The notes under the pieces are model-generated. The model saw only the letters and a list, made by a program, of their open reading frames with translations, had not been told where the DNA came from and searched no databases. A program made the translations under genes and the position numbers. This document shows positions 7,574-16,728 of a stretch of 64,000 nt of DNA, piece after piece (the first letter of the stretch is position 1; each line of letters starts with the position of its first letter). This stretch comes from Pannonibacter sp051860505. GTDB lineage: Bacteria; Pseudomonadota; Alphaproteobacteria; Rhizobiales; Stappiaceae. The stretch spans positions 124,001 through 188,000 of the forward strand of contig NZ_JBHYDX010000003.1 of assembly GCF_051860505.1 (NCBI RefSeq), written 5' to 3'.

Positions 7574-7861
7574 ATGACGTTTCGTCCGCTTCACGACCGT
7601 GTCGTTGTTCGCCGCGTAACTTCGGAAGAGAAGACTGCCGGCGGGATCATCATTCCGGACACCGCCAAGGAAAAGCCGCAGGAAGGCGAAGTCGTCTCCG
7701 TTGGCGCTGGCGCTCGCAAGGACAACGGCGATCTGATCCCGGTTGACGTGAAGGCTGGCGACCGCGTGCTGTTCGGCAAGTGGTCCGGCACCGAAGTCAA
7801 GATCAACGGCGAAGACCTGCTGATCATGAAGGAATCCGACATCATGGGTGTGATCGCCTGA
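7574..7861 (+). CDS. groES: Co-chaperonin GroES
   Basis: A 95-aa heptameric lid of the GroEL folding chamber, standard length. Visible hallmarks are MTFRPLHDRVVVRR at the N terminus, the mobile loop (EEKTAGGIIIPDTAKEKPQ) and the C-terminal strand ESDIMGVIA. The ATG at 7574 has AGAGGAAAAAG upstream; an in-frame upstream extension is not part of the family. It is the first gene of the groES-groEL operon under the 7411 promoter and CIRCE. Confidence 0.99.
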   Translation: MTFRPLHDRVVVRRVTSEEKTAGGIIIPDTAKEKPQEGEVVSVGAGARKDNGDLIPVDVKAGDRVLFGKWSGTEVKINGEDLLIMKESDIMGVIA

Positions 7862-7920
7862 TTTTCTGGCGGACATCCGGATTCTTCTGACATCAACCCA
7901 ATTAAAAGTGAGACGTGAAA

Positions 7921-9547
<1,627 letters not shown>

Positions 9548-9561
<14 letters not shown>

Positions 9562-9663
9562 GAAGTCCATAAAGCCGACCATTAGCTTAAGTCCTGTGCC
9601 CGCCATGCGGGCACGGGGTGCAGCATGGACTTCTAAGAAGTCCATAAAGCCGACCATTAGCTT
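9548..9663 (+). repeat. 41-bp direct repeat at the groEL 3' end
   Basis: Positions 9548-9588 and 9623-9663 are identical over 41 bp. The first copy includes the final groEL codons and stop. Each copy contains a near-palindrome around the stop (TGGACTT-CTAAG-AAGTCCA). A separate hairpin, GTGCCCGC-CAT-GCGGGCAC (9596-9614), sits between them. Confidence 0.97.
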
Positions 9664-9673
9664 TGGTTACGGA

Positions 9674-9702
9674 AAGGGCGGCCCTCGGGCCGCCCTTTTT
9701 GT
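9674..9702 (+). terminator. groESL terminator
   Basis: GGGCGGCC (9676-9683) pairs with GGCCGCCC (9688-9695) around a CTCG tetraloop, then TTTTT. It also sits at the border with the convergent DUF3422 gene. Confidence 0.92.
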
Positions 9703-9715
9703 TCGATTTGTCCCG

Positions 9716-11053
9716 TCAGTGCTTGTCATCCGGCTCGGCGTGATGGGCGCGGATGCGGCGGACGGTCCACCAGATGGCGAGGACCACCAGGGGAACGGCG
9801 CTACCTGCCACAAGGCCTGGATCCGGCATGGGCAGGCCGGTTTCCTTCAGGCCTTTGGCGAGATACCCCACAAGACCGACGACGTAGTAGCTGACGGCGG
9901 CGACGGACAGGCCTTCGACGGTCTGCTGCAGCCGCAGCTGCATTCTTGCGCGTCGGTTCATGGAATCGAGCAGATCCCGGTTCTGGCGCTCCATGTCGAC
10001 GTCAATGCGGGTGCGCAGGAGGGTCGTGGCGCGGGCGAGCTTGCGCGACAGGTTGATTTGCCGCTCCTCCACCGACTGGATCGTCCGCATTGCGGGGGCA
10101 AGCCGACGCGCAAGGAAGGCGGAGGTGGCCAGCAAACCGGCAACCGGCGCCTCGTCGATTGTGCCAAGCCGGGCCTGAACGATGTCATGGTAGGCGCGGC
10201 TCGCCCCGAAGCGATAGGCGCTGGAGGCGGCGCCGGCCTCAAGGGCAGCGGCAAGATCCGACAGGCGCTGCAGCAGGTCCCGGTTGCCCTCAAGGTCGGT
10301 CGCCCCGGCCATCCGATTGGTCAGGGCGACAAGCTCCTCCTCGATCCGGCGCACGTCCGGCGACAGGCCGATCGCCGTTGGCAGGCCGAGAAGCGCCAGA
10401 GTGCGATAGGTCTCCACCTCGATCAGCCGCTGTGCCAGCGCCCCGGTCTGGCTGTCGCCCATGCCGCGATTTATGAGCAGGATGCGGGTGAGGCCATCGC
10501 CGTCCTGGCGGAAATCTGTCACGGCAACCGCCTGGCCTTCTTCGGATTGCAGCGCTGTGAGGCTGGCGGCATCGAACCAGCGTGCGAGCGAAGCCGGATC
10601 TACGGGATCTGAACCAAGCGTCCCTGCCTCGATTACGTCAAGTCGGGCAGCCGCCAGCATGGGGCCGGGCGCGCGGAAGCTGGCACCGAAGGGATGTCCC
10701 GCCGGCACCGGACCGAATGGCTGCTCCCCGATGGGGGCCGCATCAAACGTGTAGGTGATGAATTCGGCATGCTGCTCCCAGCGCAGCGTGCCGCCGGCAA
10801 TCGGCAGCACATGCGAGCGGTCGCTTTCCCCCGGTCCCGTCGCTCCATGGCTGGCACAGAGCTCGGCAAACCACAACCGGTCCTGACGTGCCGCCGCTGC
10901 GTCGACTGTGAAGGCATAATGCAGCATCAGCCGTGGTGAGCCGACCGACCGGAACGGCCTTGCATGCATTTCCCCCAGCACGGCGGCCCTGAGCGGATGC
11001 CGCTCGAAGGCCGGCAGCCGCGTGCCGCCGTTTGCGTCCCAGATTTCGCTCAT
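9716..11053 (-). CDS. DUF3422 family membrane protein
   Basis: About 445 aa. The N-terminal half carries the DUF3422 signature (HPLRAAVLGEMHARPF, then RWEQHAEFITYTF) and a later AxMRTIQSVEERQINLS-type helical region. The C terminus has two hydrophobic segments (about residues 395-440) that anchor the protein in the inner membrane. Function is unknown; family members are widespread single-copy proteobacterial proteins. The ATG at 11053 is chosen because GGGGGCGGGA lies just upstream; a start at 11083 adds ten unlike residues. It is divergent from the GntR gene at 11244. Confidence 0.85.
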   Translation of the reverse strand: MSEIWDANGGTRLPAFERHPLRAAVLGEMHARPFRSVGSPRLMLHYAFTVDAAAARQDRLWFAELCASHGATGPGESDRSHVLPIAGGTLRWEQHAEFITYTFDAAPIGEQPFGPVPAGHPFGASFRAPGPMLAAARLDVIEAGTLGSDPVDPASLARWFDAASLTALQSEEGQAVAVTDFRQDGDGLTRILLINRGMGDSQTGALAQRLIEVETYRTLALLGLPTAIGLSPDVRRIEEELVALTNRMAGATDLEGNRDLLQRLSDLAAALEAGAASSAYRFGASRAYHDIVQARLGTIDEAPVAGLLATSAFLARRLAPAMRTIQSVEERQINLSRKLARATTLLRTRIDVDMERQNRDLLDSMNRRARMQLRLQQTVEGLSVAAVSYYVVGLVGYLAKGLKETGLPMPDPGLVAGSAVPLVVLAIWWTVRRIRAHHAEPDDKH

Positions 11054-11198
11054 GTCGTCCCGCCCCCTCGCGTGGTTTAACAAGGTGACGCAGCGACCCC
11101 CTGCCTGTCATGCAGGAAATCACCATGGCCCGCTTCCGCGACACCACGCCCCAGCTGCGGAAGGCTCTGCGCGCCTGTGTTGGAACAATACCCCTTGC

Positions 11199-11223
11199 AA
11201 TTGGACAAAAAATTTGACCAATT
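11199..11223. promoter_or_regulatory. Putative operator of the GntR/FadR-family regulator
   Basis: AATTGGACAAA and TTTGACCAATT form an 11-bp inverted repeat with one mismatch around AAA. The outer AATTGG/CCAATT half-sites match the half-sites of PdhR-type FadR-family regulators, though spaced wider. It lies 20 bp before the regulator's ATG, suggesting autoregulation and control of the downstream lactate dehydrogenase gene. Confidence 0.6.
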
Positions 11224-11243
11224 ATGGAAAGGGAGAGCCGCGC

Positions 11244-12140
11244 ATGTTCACGAAGATCAATCATGCCCGCACCGCCGACGCGGTGGTGGATCAAATCGAA
11301 GGTCTGATTCTCGCCGGCGTCCTGCGCCCGGGGGACCGTCTGCCGGCCGAACGCGAGCTTGGTGCGCTTGTCGATGTCTCCCGCCCGATCCTGCGCGAGG
11401 CGCTGAAGACGCTCGAGGCCCGGGGCTTGATCGTCAGCCGCCAGGGCGGCGGCACCTTTGTCGCCGATCTCATCGGCACGGTGTTCTCCGAGCCCGTGGT
11501 CGCGCTGATTGCCCGCCATCCCGCTGCCATCGAGGACTATCTCGACTTCCGCCGCGACATCGAGGGCCTTGCCGCCGCCCGCGCCGCCGAGCGCGCCAGC
11601 ACAGCCGACCGGGACCTGCTCAGCCGCATCGTCGAGGCCATGGCCGAGGCCTATGCCGCCGAGGACAGCGTCACCGAAGCCCGGCTCGACGTGGAGTTCC
11701 ACCAGGCCATCGGCGAGGCGGCGCACAACATCGTCCTGCTGCACACCCTGCGCGCCTGCTATCGTCTCCTGGAAACCGGCGTCTATTTCAGCCAGCAGAA
11801 GCTGTTTGGCCATCCCGGCGCGCGCGAAGCGCTGCTGGCCCAGCACCGCAGTATCCTCGCCGGTATCCTCGCTGGCGATGCTGCCAGCGCCCGCGACGCC
11901 GCCGAGGCGCATATCGAGTTCGTGCGCCATGCGCTGGCGGAGGCAGAACGGGACAGCGCCCGCGCCGCTGTCTCCAGCCTGCGCCTGACCCAGCGGCTGG
12001 CCGGCCTGCCCAAGCCACGGCGCAGCCGGACCAGGCCGCAGCCCGTATCAGATCAGCTGGCTGACGCCGCGCCGTCAGCACAGCAGCAAGACCTGAAACC
12101 ATCGCCAGGCACCTGGCACCACGCATCCGGGGAGGAGTGA
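11244..12140 (+). CDS. FadR-subfamily GntR regulator, probably of L-lactate use
   Basis: About 298 aa. The winged helix-turn-helix spans residues about 10-75 (DAVVDQIEGLILAGVLRPGDRLPAEREL, LREALKTLEARGLI, GGGTFV) and is followed by an all-helical FCD ligand domain with metal-binding type His and Asp positions (DVEFHQAIGEAAHN). GGGAG precedes the ATG at 11244. The gene ends five bases before the ATG of lldD, so the two form an operon. By analogy with LldR it would sense L-lactate, but the ligand is inferred from the neighbour only. The C terminus is extended by about 40 low-complexity residues. Confidence 0.85.
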   Translation: MFTKINHARTADAVVDQIEGLILAGVLRPGDRLPAERELGALVDVSRPILREALKTLEARGLIVSRQGGGTFVADLIGTVFSEPVVALIARHPAAIEDYLDFRRDIEGLAAARAAERASTADRDLLSRIVEAMAEAYAAEDSVTEARLDVEFHQAIGEAAHNIVLLHTLRACYRLLETGVYFSQQKLFGHPGAREALLAQHRSILAGILAGDAASARDAAEAHIEFVRHALAEAERDSARAAVSSLRLTQRLAGLPKPRRSRTRPQPVSDQLADAAPSAQQQDLKPSPGTWHHASGEE

Positions 12141-12145
12141 ACCAC

Positions 12146-13309
12146 ATGCCCATCATCACGGAGATCGAGGATCTCAAGCGGCTGTACAAGCGCCGCGTGC
12201 CGAAGATGTTCTACGACTACGCGGAGACCGGCAGCTGGACCGAGCAGACGTTCCGCGAGAACTCGTCCGACTTTGACGAGATCCGCCTGCGCCAGCGCGT
12301 CGCCGTCGACATGGCCGGCCGCTCCACCGCGTCAAAGATGGTTGGCCAGGACTGCGCCATGCCGGTGGCGCTGGCTCCGGTTGGCCTGTGCGGCATGCAG
12401 TCGGCGGACGGCGAGATCAAGGCGGCGCGCGCTGCCGAGAAGTTCGGGGTGCCCTTCACCCTGTCGACCATGTCGATCTGCTCGATCGAGGATGTCGCCA
12501 GCCACACCAGCGCGCCGTTCTGGTTCCAGGTCTACACGCTGAAGGACGATGACTTCATGAAGCGCCTCTTTGCCCGGGCAAAGGACGCGAAGTGCTCGGC
12601 CCTGGTTATCACGGTTGACCTGCAGGTCATGGGGCAGCGGCACAAGGACCTGAAGAACGGCCTCAGCGCCCCCCCGAAGCTGACGCCCGCCTCGATCCTG
12701 AACCTTGCCACCAAGGTGCCGTGGGGCCTTGAAATGCTGCAGACCAAGCGGCGCTTCTTCGGCAACATCGTCGGCCATGCCAAGGGCGTCACCGACCCGT
12801 CGTCGCTCGGCAGTTGGACGGCAGAATCCTTCGACCCCTCGCTCGACTGGAACCGCATCCGCGAATTCCGCAGCTGGTGGGACGGCCCGGTCATCCTCAA
12901 GGGTATCCTTGACGCCGAAGACGCCAAACGCGCGCTCGATGTCGGGGCCGATGCCATCGTCGTCTCCAACCACGGCGGCCGCCAGCTCGACGGCGCGCTG
13001 AGTTCCATCCGCATGCTGCCGCAGATCATGGATGCCGTCGGCGACAAGATCGAGGTGCATCTGGACAGCGGCATCCGCTCGGGCCAGGACGTGCTGAAGG
13101 CGCTGGCCCTCGGCGCCAAAGGCACGATGATCGGCCGCGCCTTTGTCTATGGGCTGGGTGCCATGGGCGAGGCCGGCGTCACCCGGGCGCTGGAAGTGAT
13201 CCACAAGGAGCTGGACGTCACCATGGCCCTCTGCGGCGAACGCAACGTCGCCGACCTCGGCCGCCACAACGTCCTCCTGCCGGAAAATTTTGCCACGCGC
13301 TGGAGCTGA
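12146..13309 (+). CDS. lldD: L-lactate dehydrogenase (FMN-dependent, quinone/cytochrome-linked)
   Basis: A 387-aa protein of the alpha-hydroxy-acid oxidase family, which oxidises L-lactate to pyruvate with FMN and passes electrons to the respiratory chain at the inner membrane. Visible are RVPKMFYDYAETGSW at the N terminus, FMN-contacting ALAPVGLCGM, and the catalytic His in VVSNHGGRQLDGA, followed by the phosphate-binding segment HLDSGIRSGQDVLKAL. GGGGAGGAG ends eight bases before the ATG. It is coupled to the upstream FadR-type regulator. Related glycolate or mandelate enzymes cannot be fully excluded, but the regulator context favours lactate. Confidence 0.92.
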   Translation: MPIITEIEDLKRLYKRRVPKMFYDYAETGSWTEQTFRENSSDFDEIRLRQRVAVDMAGRSTASKMVGQDCAMPVALAPVGLCGMQSADGEIKAARAAEKFGVPFTLSTMSICSIEDVASHTSAPFWFQVYTLKDDDFMKRLFARAKDAKCSALVITVDLQVMGQRHKDLKNGLSAPPKLTPASILNLATKVPWGLEMLQTKRRFFGNIVGHAKGVTDPSSLGSWTAESFDPSLDWNRIREFRSWWDGPVILKGILDAEDAKRALDVGADAIVVSNHGGRQLDGALSSIRMLPQIMDAVGDKIEVHLDSGIRSGQDVLKALALGAKGTMIGRAFVYGLGAMGEAGVTRALEVIHKELDVTMALCGERNVADLGRHNVLLPENFATRWS

Positions 13310-13402
13310 GGGGGGGCTGGCAGCCGGCTTTTTAGGCCTCTCAGTTCCCCTCCCCCTCGTGGGGAGGGGGGAGGGGTGGGGGGCGGAGAGGCCACAATCA
13401 CG

Positions 13403-13551
13403 CGTCGCTCCTGCGCAGGCAGGAGCCCAGTATCCCCGGTCTTTATGATCGCATGGTGCGGCCGTGCTCACATGCCAGCGCGAGCATCGATGCCAACGCG
13501 CTGCAACTGGCCGCCTCGATTACTGGGCTCCTGCCTTCGCAGGAGCGACGC
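13403..13551. repeat. Inverted pair of a 30-bp intergenic repeat (family A)
   Basis: The left arm (about 13403-13432) contains CGCTCCTGCGCAGGCAGG followed by AGCCCAGTA. The right arm (13521-13551) is its reverse complement with minor changes. The same pair occurs at 24786-24900. A G/C-rich hairpin (CCCCTCCCC-loop-GGGGAGGGG, about 13346-13376) lies just before it. This non-coding gap separates lldD from convergent xseA. Confidence 0.9.
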
Positions 13552-13595
13552 GGGAGAGGCGCAGGAGCGGCGAAGAGGGTGGGAACATACCCTCT

Positions 13596-15185
13596 TCAGA
13601 ACAGCGAGCCCTGGTTGCCTTGCGGTCCCGGCTCTGCCTTGGGCCTCACTGGCTTCGCCTTGCGCGGGGTGGGAGCGGCTTCCGGCGCCCCGTCACCGCC
13701 ATCGCTGACAATGGCGCTGAGGCGGCCGGCGGCCACCTCGATGCTCAGTTCGGTGCCGGCCGGCGCATCCGCCGGATCGCGCAAGGGCTGGCCATCGGGA
13801 CCGCGCACCAGCGCATAGCCGCGCGCCAGAACATCCTTGTAGGACAGGGACTTCAGCAGCTTTTCCTGGGCTTCCAGCCGTTGCCGGCGGTCCTGGTTGG
13901 CCTGGGCCGCGGCGCGGGTCAGCCGGGCAAACAGATTGTCCAGCCGCTCGGCGCCAAGCCGGATCTGCCGGGTCAGGGGCTGGGGCGACAGGCGGTTTGC
14001 GGCGGCAGTCAGTTTCTGCTTCTGAGCCTGAACGGCAACACTCAGCGCCCGGCTCTGGCGTTCGCCAAGGCCGGTCAGCCTGTCGCGTGCCTGCAGCGTG
14101 CGGCGTGACAGGGTTGCCGGCGTCAAGAGCGTCTCGGCCCGCACCAGCCGCGTGCGCAGCGCCCGTGTGTTGACCGTCAGTGCCCGTTCGAGATTGCCGC
14201 TGACAAAGTCAAACCTCTGCCGAGGCAGGGCCAGAAGATCACGCGGCACCGGAAGGGCTGCCGCAGCCGCCCGCAATTCGGTGCGGCGCGCGCCAACCAG
14301 CCGCACAAGGCCGGAGTTGAGCCGGCGCGACAGGTCATCGACGGCCGCCATCAGCTCCGCCTTCACCGGCACGGCCAGTTCAGCGGCACCCGTCGGCGTC
14401 GGCGCGCGCAGATCGGCGGCCAGATCGATCAAGGTCCAGTCGGTTTCGTGGCCAACGGCCGAGATCAGCGGAATGGCGCTTTCGGCAGCGGCCCGCACCA
14501 CCTGTTCGTCGTTGAAGCCCCACAGGTCCTCAAGGCTGCCGCCCCCGCGCGCCACGATGATGAGATCCGGGCGCGGGATCGCGCCCCCTTCGGTCAGGGC
14601 GTTGAAGCCGCGAATGCCATTGGCGACTTCCGCGCCGCTCGTCTCGCCCTGCACGCGCACGGGCCAGACCAGCACATGCAGCGGAAACCGGTCGGCAAGG
14701 CGGTGCAGGATGTCGCGGATCACGGCACCGGTCGGTGAGGTGACAACGCCGATCACGCGCGGCAGCGCCGGCAGCGGGCGTTTGCGCTCTGCTGCAAACA
14801 GCCCTTCAGCGGCCAGCTTGCGCTTGCGCTCTTCCAGCAAGGCCATCAGCGCCCCGGCGCCTGCCGGCTCCAGCGCATCGATGACCATCTGGTACTTCGA
14901 CTGGCCGGGGAAGGTCGTCACCTTGCCTGTGGCAATCACCTCAAGCCCTTGCTCGGGCTGGATCTTCAGCTTGGAAACCGCGCCCTTCCAGATGACGGCG
15001 GCCAGCACCGACCGGTCATCCTTGAGGTCCAGATAGATATGCCCGGAGCCCGGCCGCGAAATTCGTCCCAGCTCGCCTCGCACCCGCACATAGCCAAAGG
15101 ATTCCTCAAGCGTCCGCTTGATGGAAAACGAGATGTCGGAGACCGAGTATTCGGCAACATTCGAGGGGGCAGTCGGTTCGGCCAC
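13596..15185 (-). CDS. xseA: Exodeoxyribonuclease VII large subunit
   Basis: A 529-aa catalytic subunit of ExoVII, which with XseB degrades single-stranded DNA from both ends. The N-terminal OB-fold (YSVSDISFSIKRTLE, then VRVRGELGRISRPGSGHIY) is followed by the nuclease core (VIGVVTSPTGAVIRDIL, RGGGSLEDLWGFNDE, ISAVGHETDWTL) and a long Arg/Gln-rich coiled region. A short Pro/Lys-rich tail ends the protein. Length is normal to slightly long. The small subunit gene is not in this window. It converges on lldD across a repeat-filled gap. Confidence 0.97.
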   Translation of the reverse strand: MAEPTAPSNVAEYSVSDISFSIKRTLEESFGYVRVRGELGRISRPGSGHIYLDLKDDRSVLAAVIWKGAVSKLKIQPEQGLEVIATGKVTTFPGQSKYQMVIDALEPAGAGALMALLEERKRKLAAEGLFAAERKRPLPALPRVIGVVTSPTGAVIRDILHRLADRFPLHVLVWPVRVQGETSGAEVANGIRGFNALTEGGAIPRPDLIIVARGGGSLEDLWGFNDEQVVRAAAESAIPLISAVGHETDWTLIDLAADLRAPTPTGAAELAVPVKAELMAAVDDLSRRLNSGLVRLVGARRTELRAAAAALPVPRDLLALPRQRFDFVSGNLERALTVNTRALRTRLVRAETLLTPATLSRRTLQARDRLTGLGERQSRALSVAVQAQKQKLTAAANRLSPQPLTRQIRLGAERLDNLFARLTRAAAQANQDRRQRLEAQEKLLKSLSYKDVLARGYALVRGPDGQPLRDPADAPAGTELSIEVAAGRLSAIVSDGGDGAPEAAPTPRKAKPVRPKAEPGPQGNQGSLF

Positions 15186-15342
15186 GCGTGCGATTCCGGT
15201 TCCTGGAAAACAGCGTCAAGGTGACCCGCGCAGGCCGGGCGGTCAAGCCTGGTCCAGGTGCCTGACAAGACCGTCCGGCGTGCACCTGACAGGCGGCCAG
15301 TGAGGTCGCCCGGTCGTCAGGAGGAGCAAAGCAAAGTCCCGA

Positions 15343-16059
15343 TCAGCGGCGCTGGATGCAGTCTTCGGTCGGGGAGGGGGTGCAGTTCATCTTGATCTGC
15401 GCGCCTTCCATCTCGAGCGTTTCGCGGCGCTGGACGTCACGGGTGTCGCTCGGCTTGTTGAGCGGGGCATTGGCGGCCGGCGTCGAGTAGGCCACCGGCG
15501 GCTCGACGAGATAGCGTCGCACCGGCTGGCCATCGGGGCCGAACAGCTTCGAGGTGTCGATCTGGCCGGCGCCTTCGTGCTGCTGCTTCATCTCGGCCGG
15601 GGTCAGCAGCTCGCCGCGCGTGATCTCCTCGTCGCGCTTTTCCGCAGCGATGTCACGCGGCTTGGACGTGCCGACCTGAATGCCGCGCATCTGCTCCGGC
15701 GACAAAAGATCGGTGCCATTGCCCTTGGCATAGAGTGCCTTCAGGTCCTTGAGTTCCTGGTTCTGCGGCTTCGGCCAGTTCGCAGCCTGTTCGGCGGTCG
15801 CGGTTTCCGGCTGCGGCAGTTCGGTCAGCTTGGCCGGCATGGCGAGCGGGGCGCGCGGCTTGTAGTCGATCGGCTGCTGCTTGGGATCAACGGCGCCAAG
15901 GCCTTCCATAAGCTTGCGCACGGCCGCCTGGTCGACGCCTTCCTCATGGCCGTTCGGGTCGGTCACGCAACCGGCAAGGGCGATGGCCAGGGCCACTACG
16001 GCAAGGCTGGCGCGACGCGCGGACTTGCTGCCAAGCCGTGAAACACTCTCAATATACAT
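15343..16059 (-). CDS. Lipoprotein next to lspA, possibly BamF/DUF3035-like
   Basis: About 238 aa from the ATG at 16059 (a GTG at 16068 is also possible). A signal sequence ends in the lipobox LAGC, with the lipidated Cys at residue 31. The mature part has YKPRAPLAMPAKLTELPQPE, which resembles the short motif of DUF3035/BamF lipoproteins, a Pro/Gln-rich body and a C-terminal Cys pair. It follows lspA on the same strand by 66 bp, the place where alphaproteobacteria such as Rhodobacterales carry the BamF gene. The BamF assignment is tentative; that it is an outer-membrane or periplasmic lipoprotein is well supported. Confidence 0.7.
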   Translation of the reverse strand: MYIESVSRLGSKSARRASLAVVALAIALAGCVTDPNGHEEGVDQAAVRKLMEGLGAVDPKQQPIDYKPRAPLAMPAKLTELPQPETATAEQAANWPKPQNQELKDLKALYAKGNGTDLLSPEQMRGIQVGTSKPRDIAAEKRDEEITRGELLTPAEMKQQHEGAGQIDTSKLFGPDGQPVRRYLVEPPVAYSTPAANAPLNKPSDTRDVQRRETLEMEGAQIKMNCTPSPTEDCIQRR

Positions 16060-16125
16060 CAAGCGCACGTCGCCATATCCCGTGTTGCTGAAAGGCCGGA
16101 AGGCCGCCGGGCGGTCACGCCCCAG

Positions 16126-16716
16126 TCAATCCGCCTTAGACACGGATTTTGAGGCATTATTTGGACCACTGGCAAACCCGTCATACAGGAGACCGACGAC
16201 GCCGGCAACGATGGCCGCATCGGCCACGTTGAAGACGTACCAGGAAAAGTCTCCCCAATGGAGATGCAGGAAGTCATAGACCGCGCCATAGGCGAAGCGG
16301 TCGACACCATTGCCGAGCGCGCCGCCGATGAGGAGGCCAAAACAGATCGCGCCGACCCGCGTCGCACCACGGACCGACCAGACCCAGAGGCCGATGGCGG
16401 CAACAATGGTGAAGATCGCCAGTGCCCAGCGACCGAAATCCGTCTCCTGCTGCATCAACCCGTAGGAAATGCCGCGGTTCCAGACGGTGACAAGCTGCAG
16501 GAATGGCAAGAGGTCGACCGGCGGGCGGGCCGGCAGGTCATAGACGAACAGCAGCCACAGCTTGCTGGCCTGGTCGAGCAGAAAGATCAGGCCGGCAAGC
16601 CAGGCAATGCCCCGGCTGGCCGGACCCCAAAGCCAGCGCTCGCGAAAGCCCTGCGGCCCGGTTGCGGGCTGAGGAGTTTCGCGCGTGTCAGTCTCGGGGG
16701 CCGGCTGCTCGGTCAT
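16126..16716 (-). CDS. lspA: Lipoprotein signal peptidase (signal peptidase II)
   Basis: A 196-aa inner-membrane aspartic protease that removes the signal peptide from prolipoproteins. There are four membrane helices. Catalytic aspartates are in GNGVDRF and FNVADA, and FLQLVTVWNRGISYG is the conserved Asn-Arg-Gly region. The first 30 residues form a hydrophilic extension. It starts 12 bp after the ileS stop, the classic ileS-lspA order, and is followed by a lipoprotein gene that would be its substrate. Confidence 0.97.
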   Translation of the reverse strand: MTEQPAPETDTRETPQPATGPQGFRERWLWGPASRGIAWLAGLIFLLDQASKLWLLFVYDLPARPPVDLLPFLQLVTVWNRGISYGLMQQETDFGRWALAIFTIVAAIGLWVWSVRGATRVGAICFGLLIGGALGNGVDRFAYGAVYDFLHLHWGDFSWYVFNVADAAIVAGVVGLLYDGFASGPNNASKSVSKAD

Positions 16717-16728
16717 GTTCGCGTATCC

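Noticed and set aside
13596..15185. Large plus-strand frames across xseA
   Set aside because: Antisense to a recognised gene, Arg/Ser/Ala-rich with no domain.
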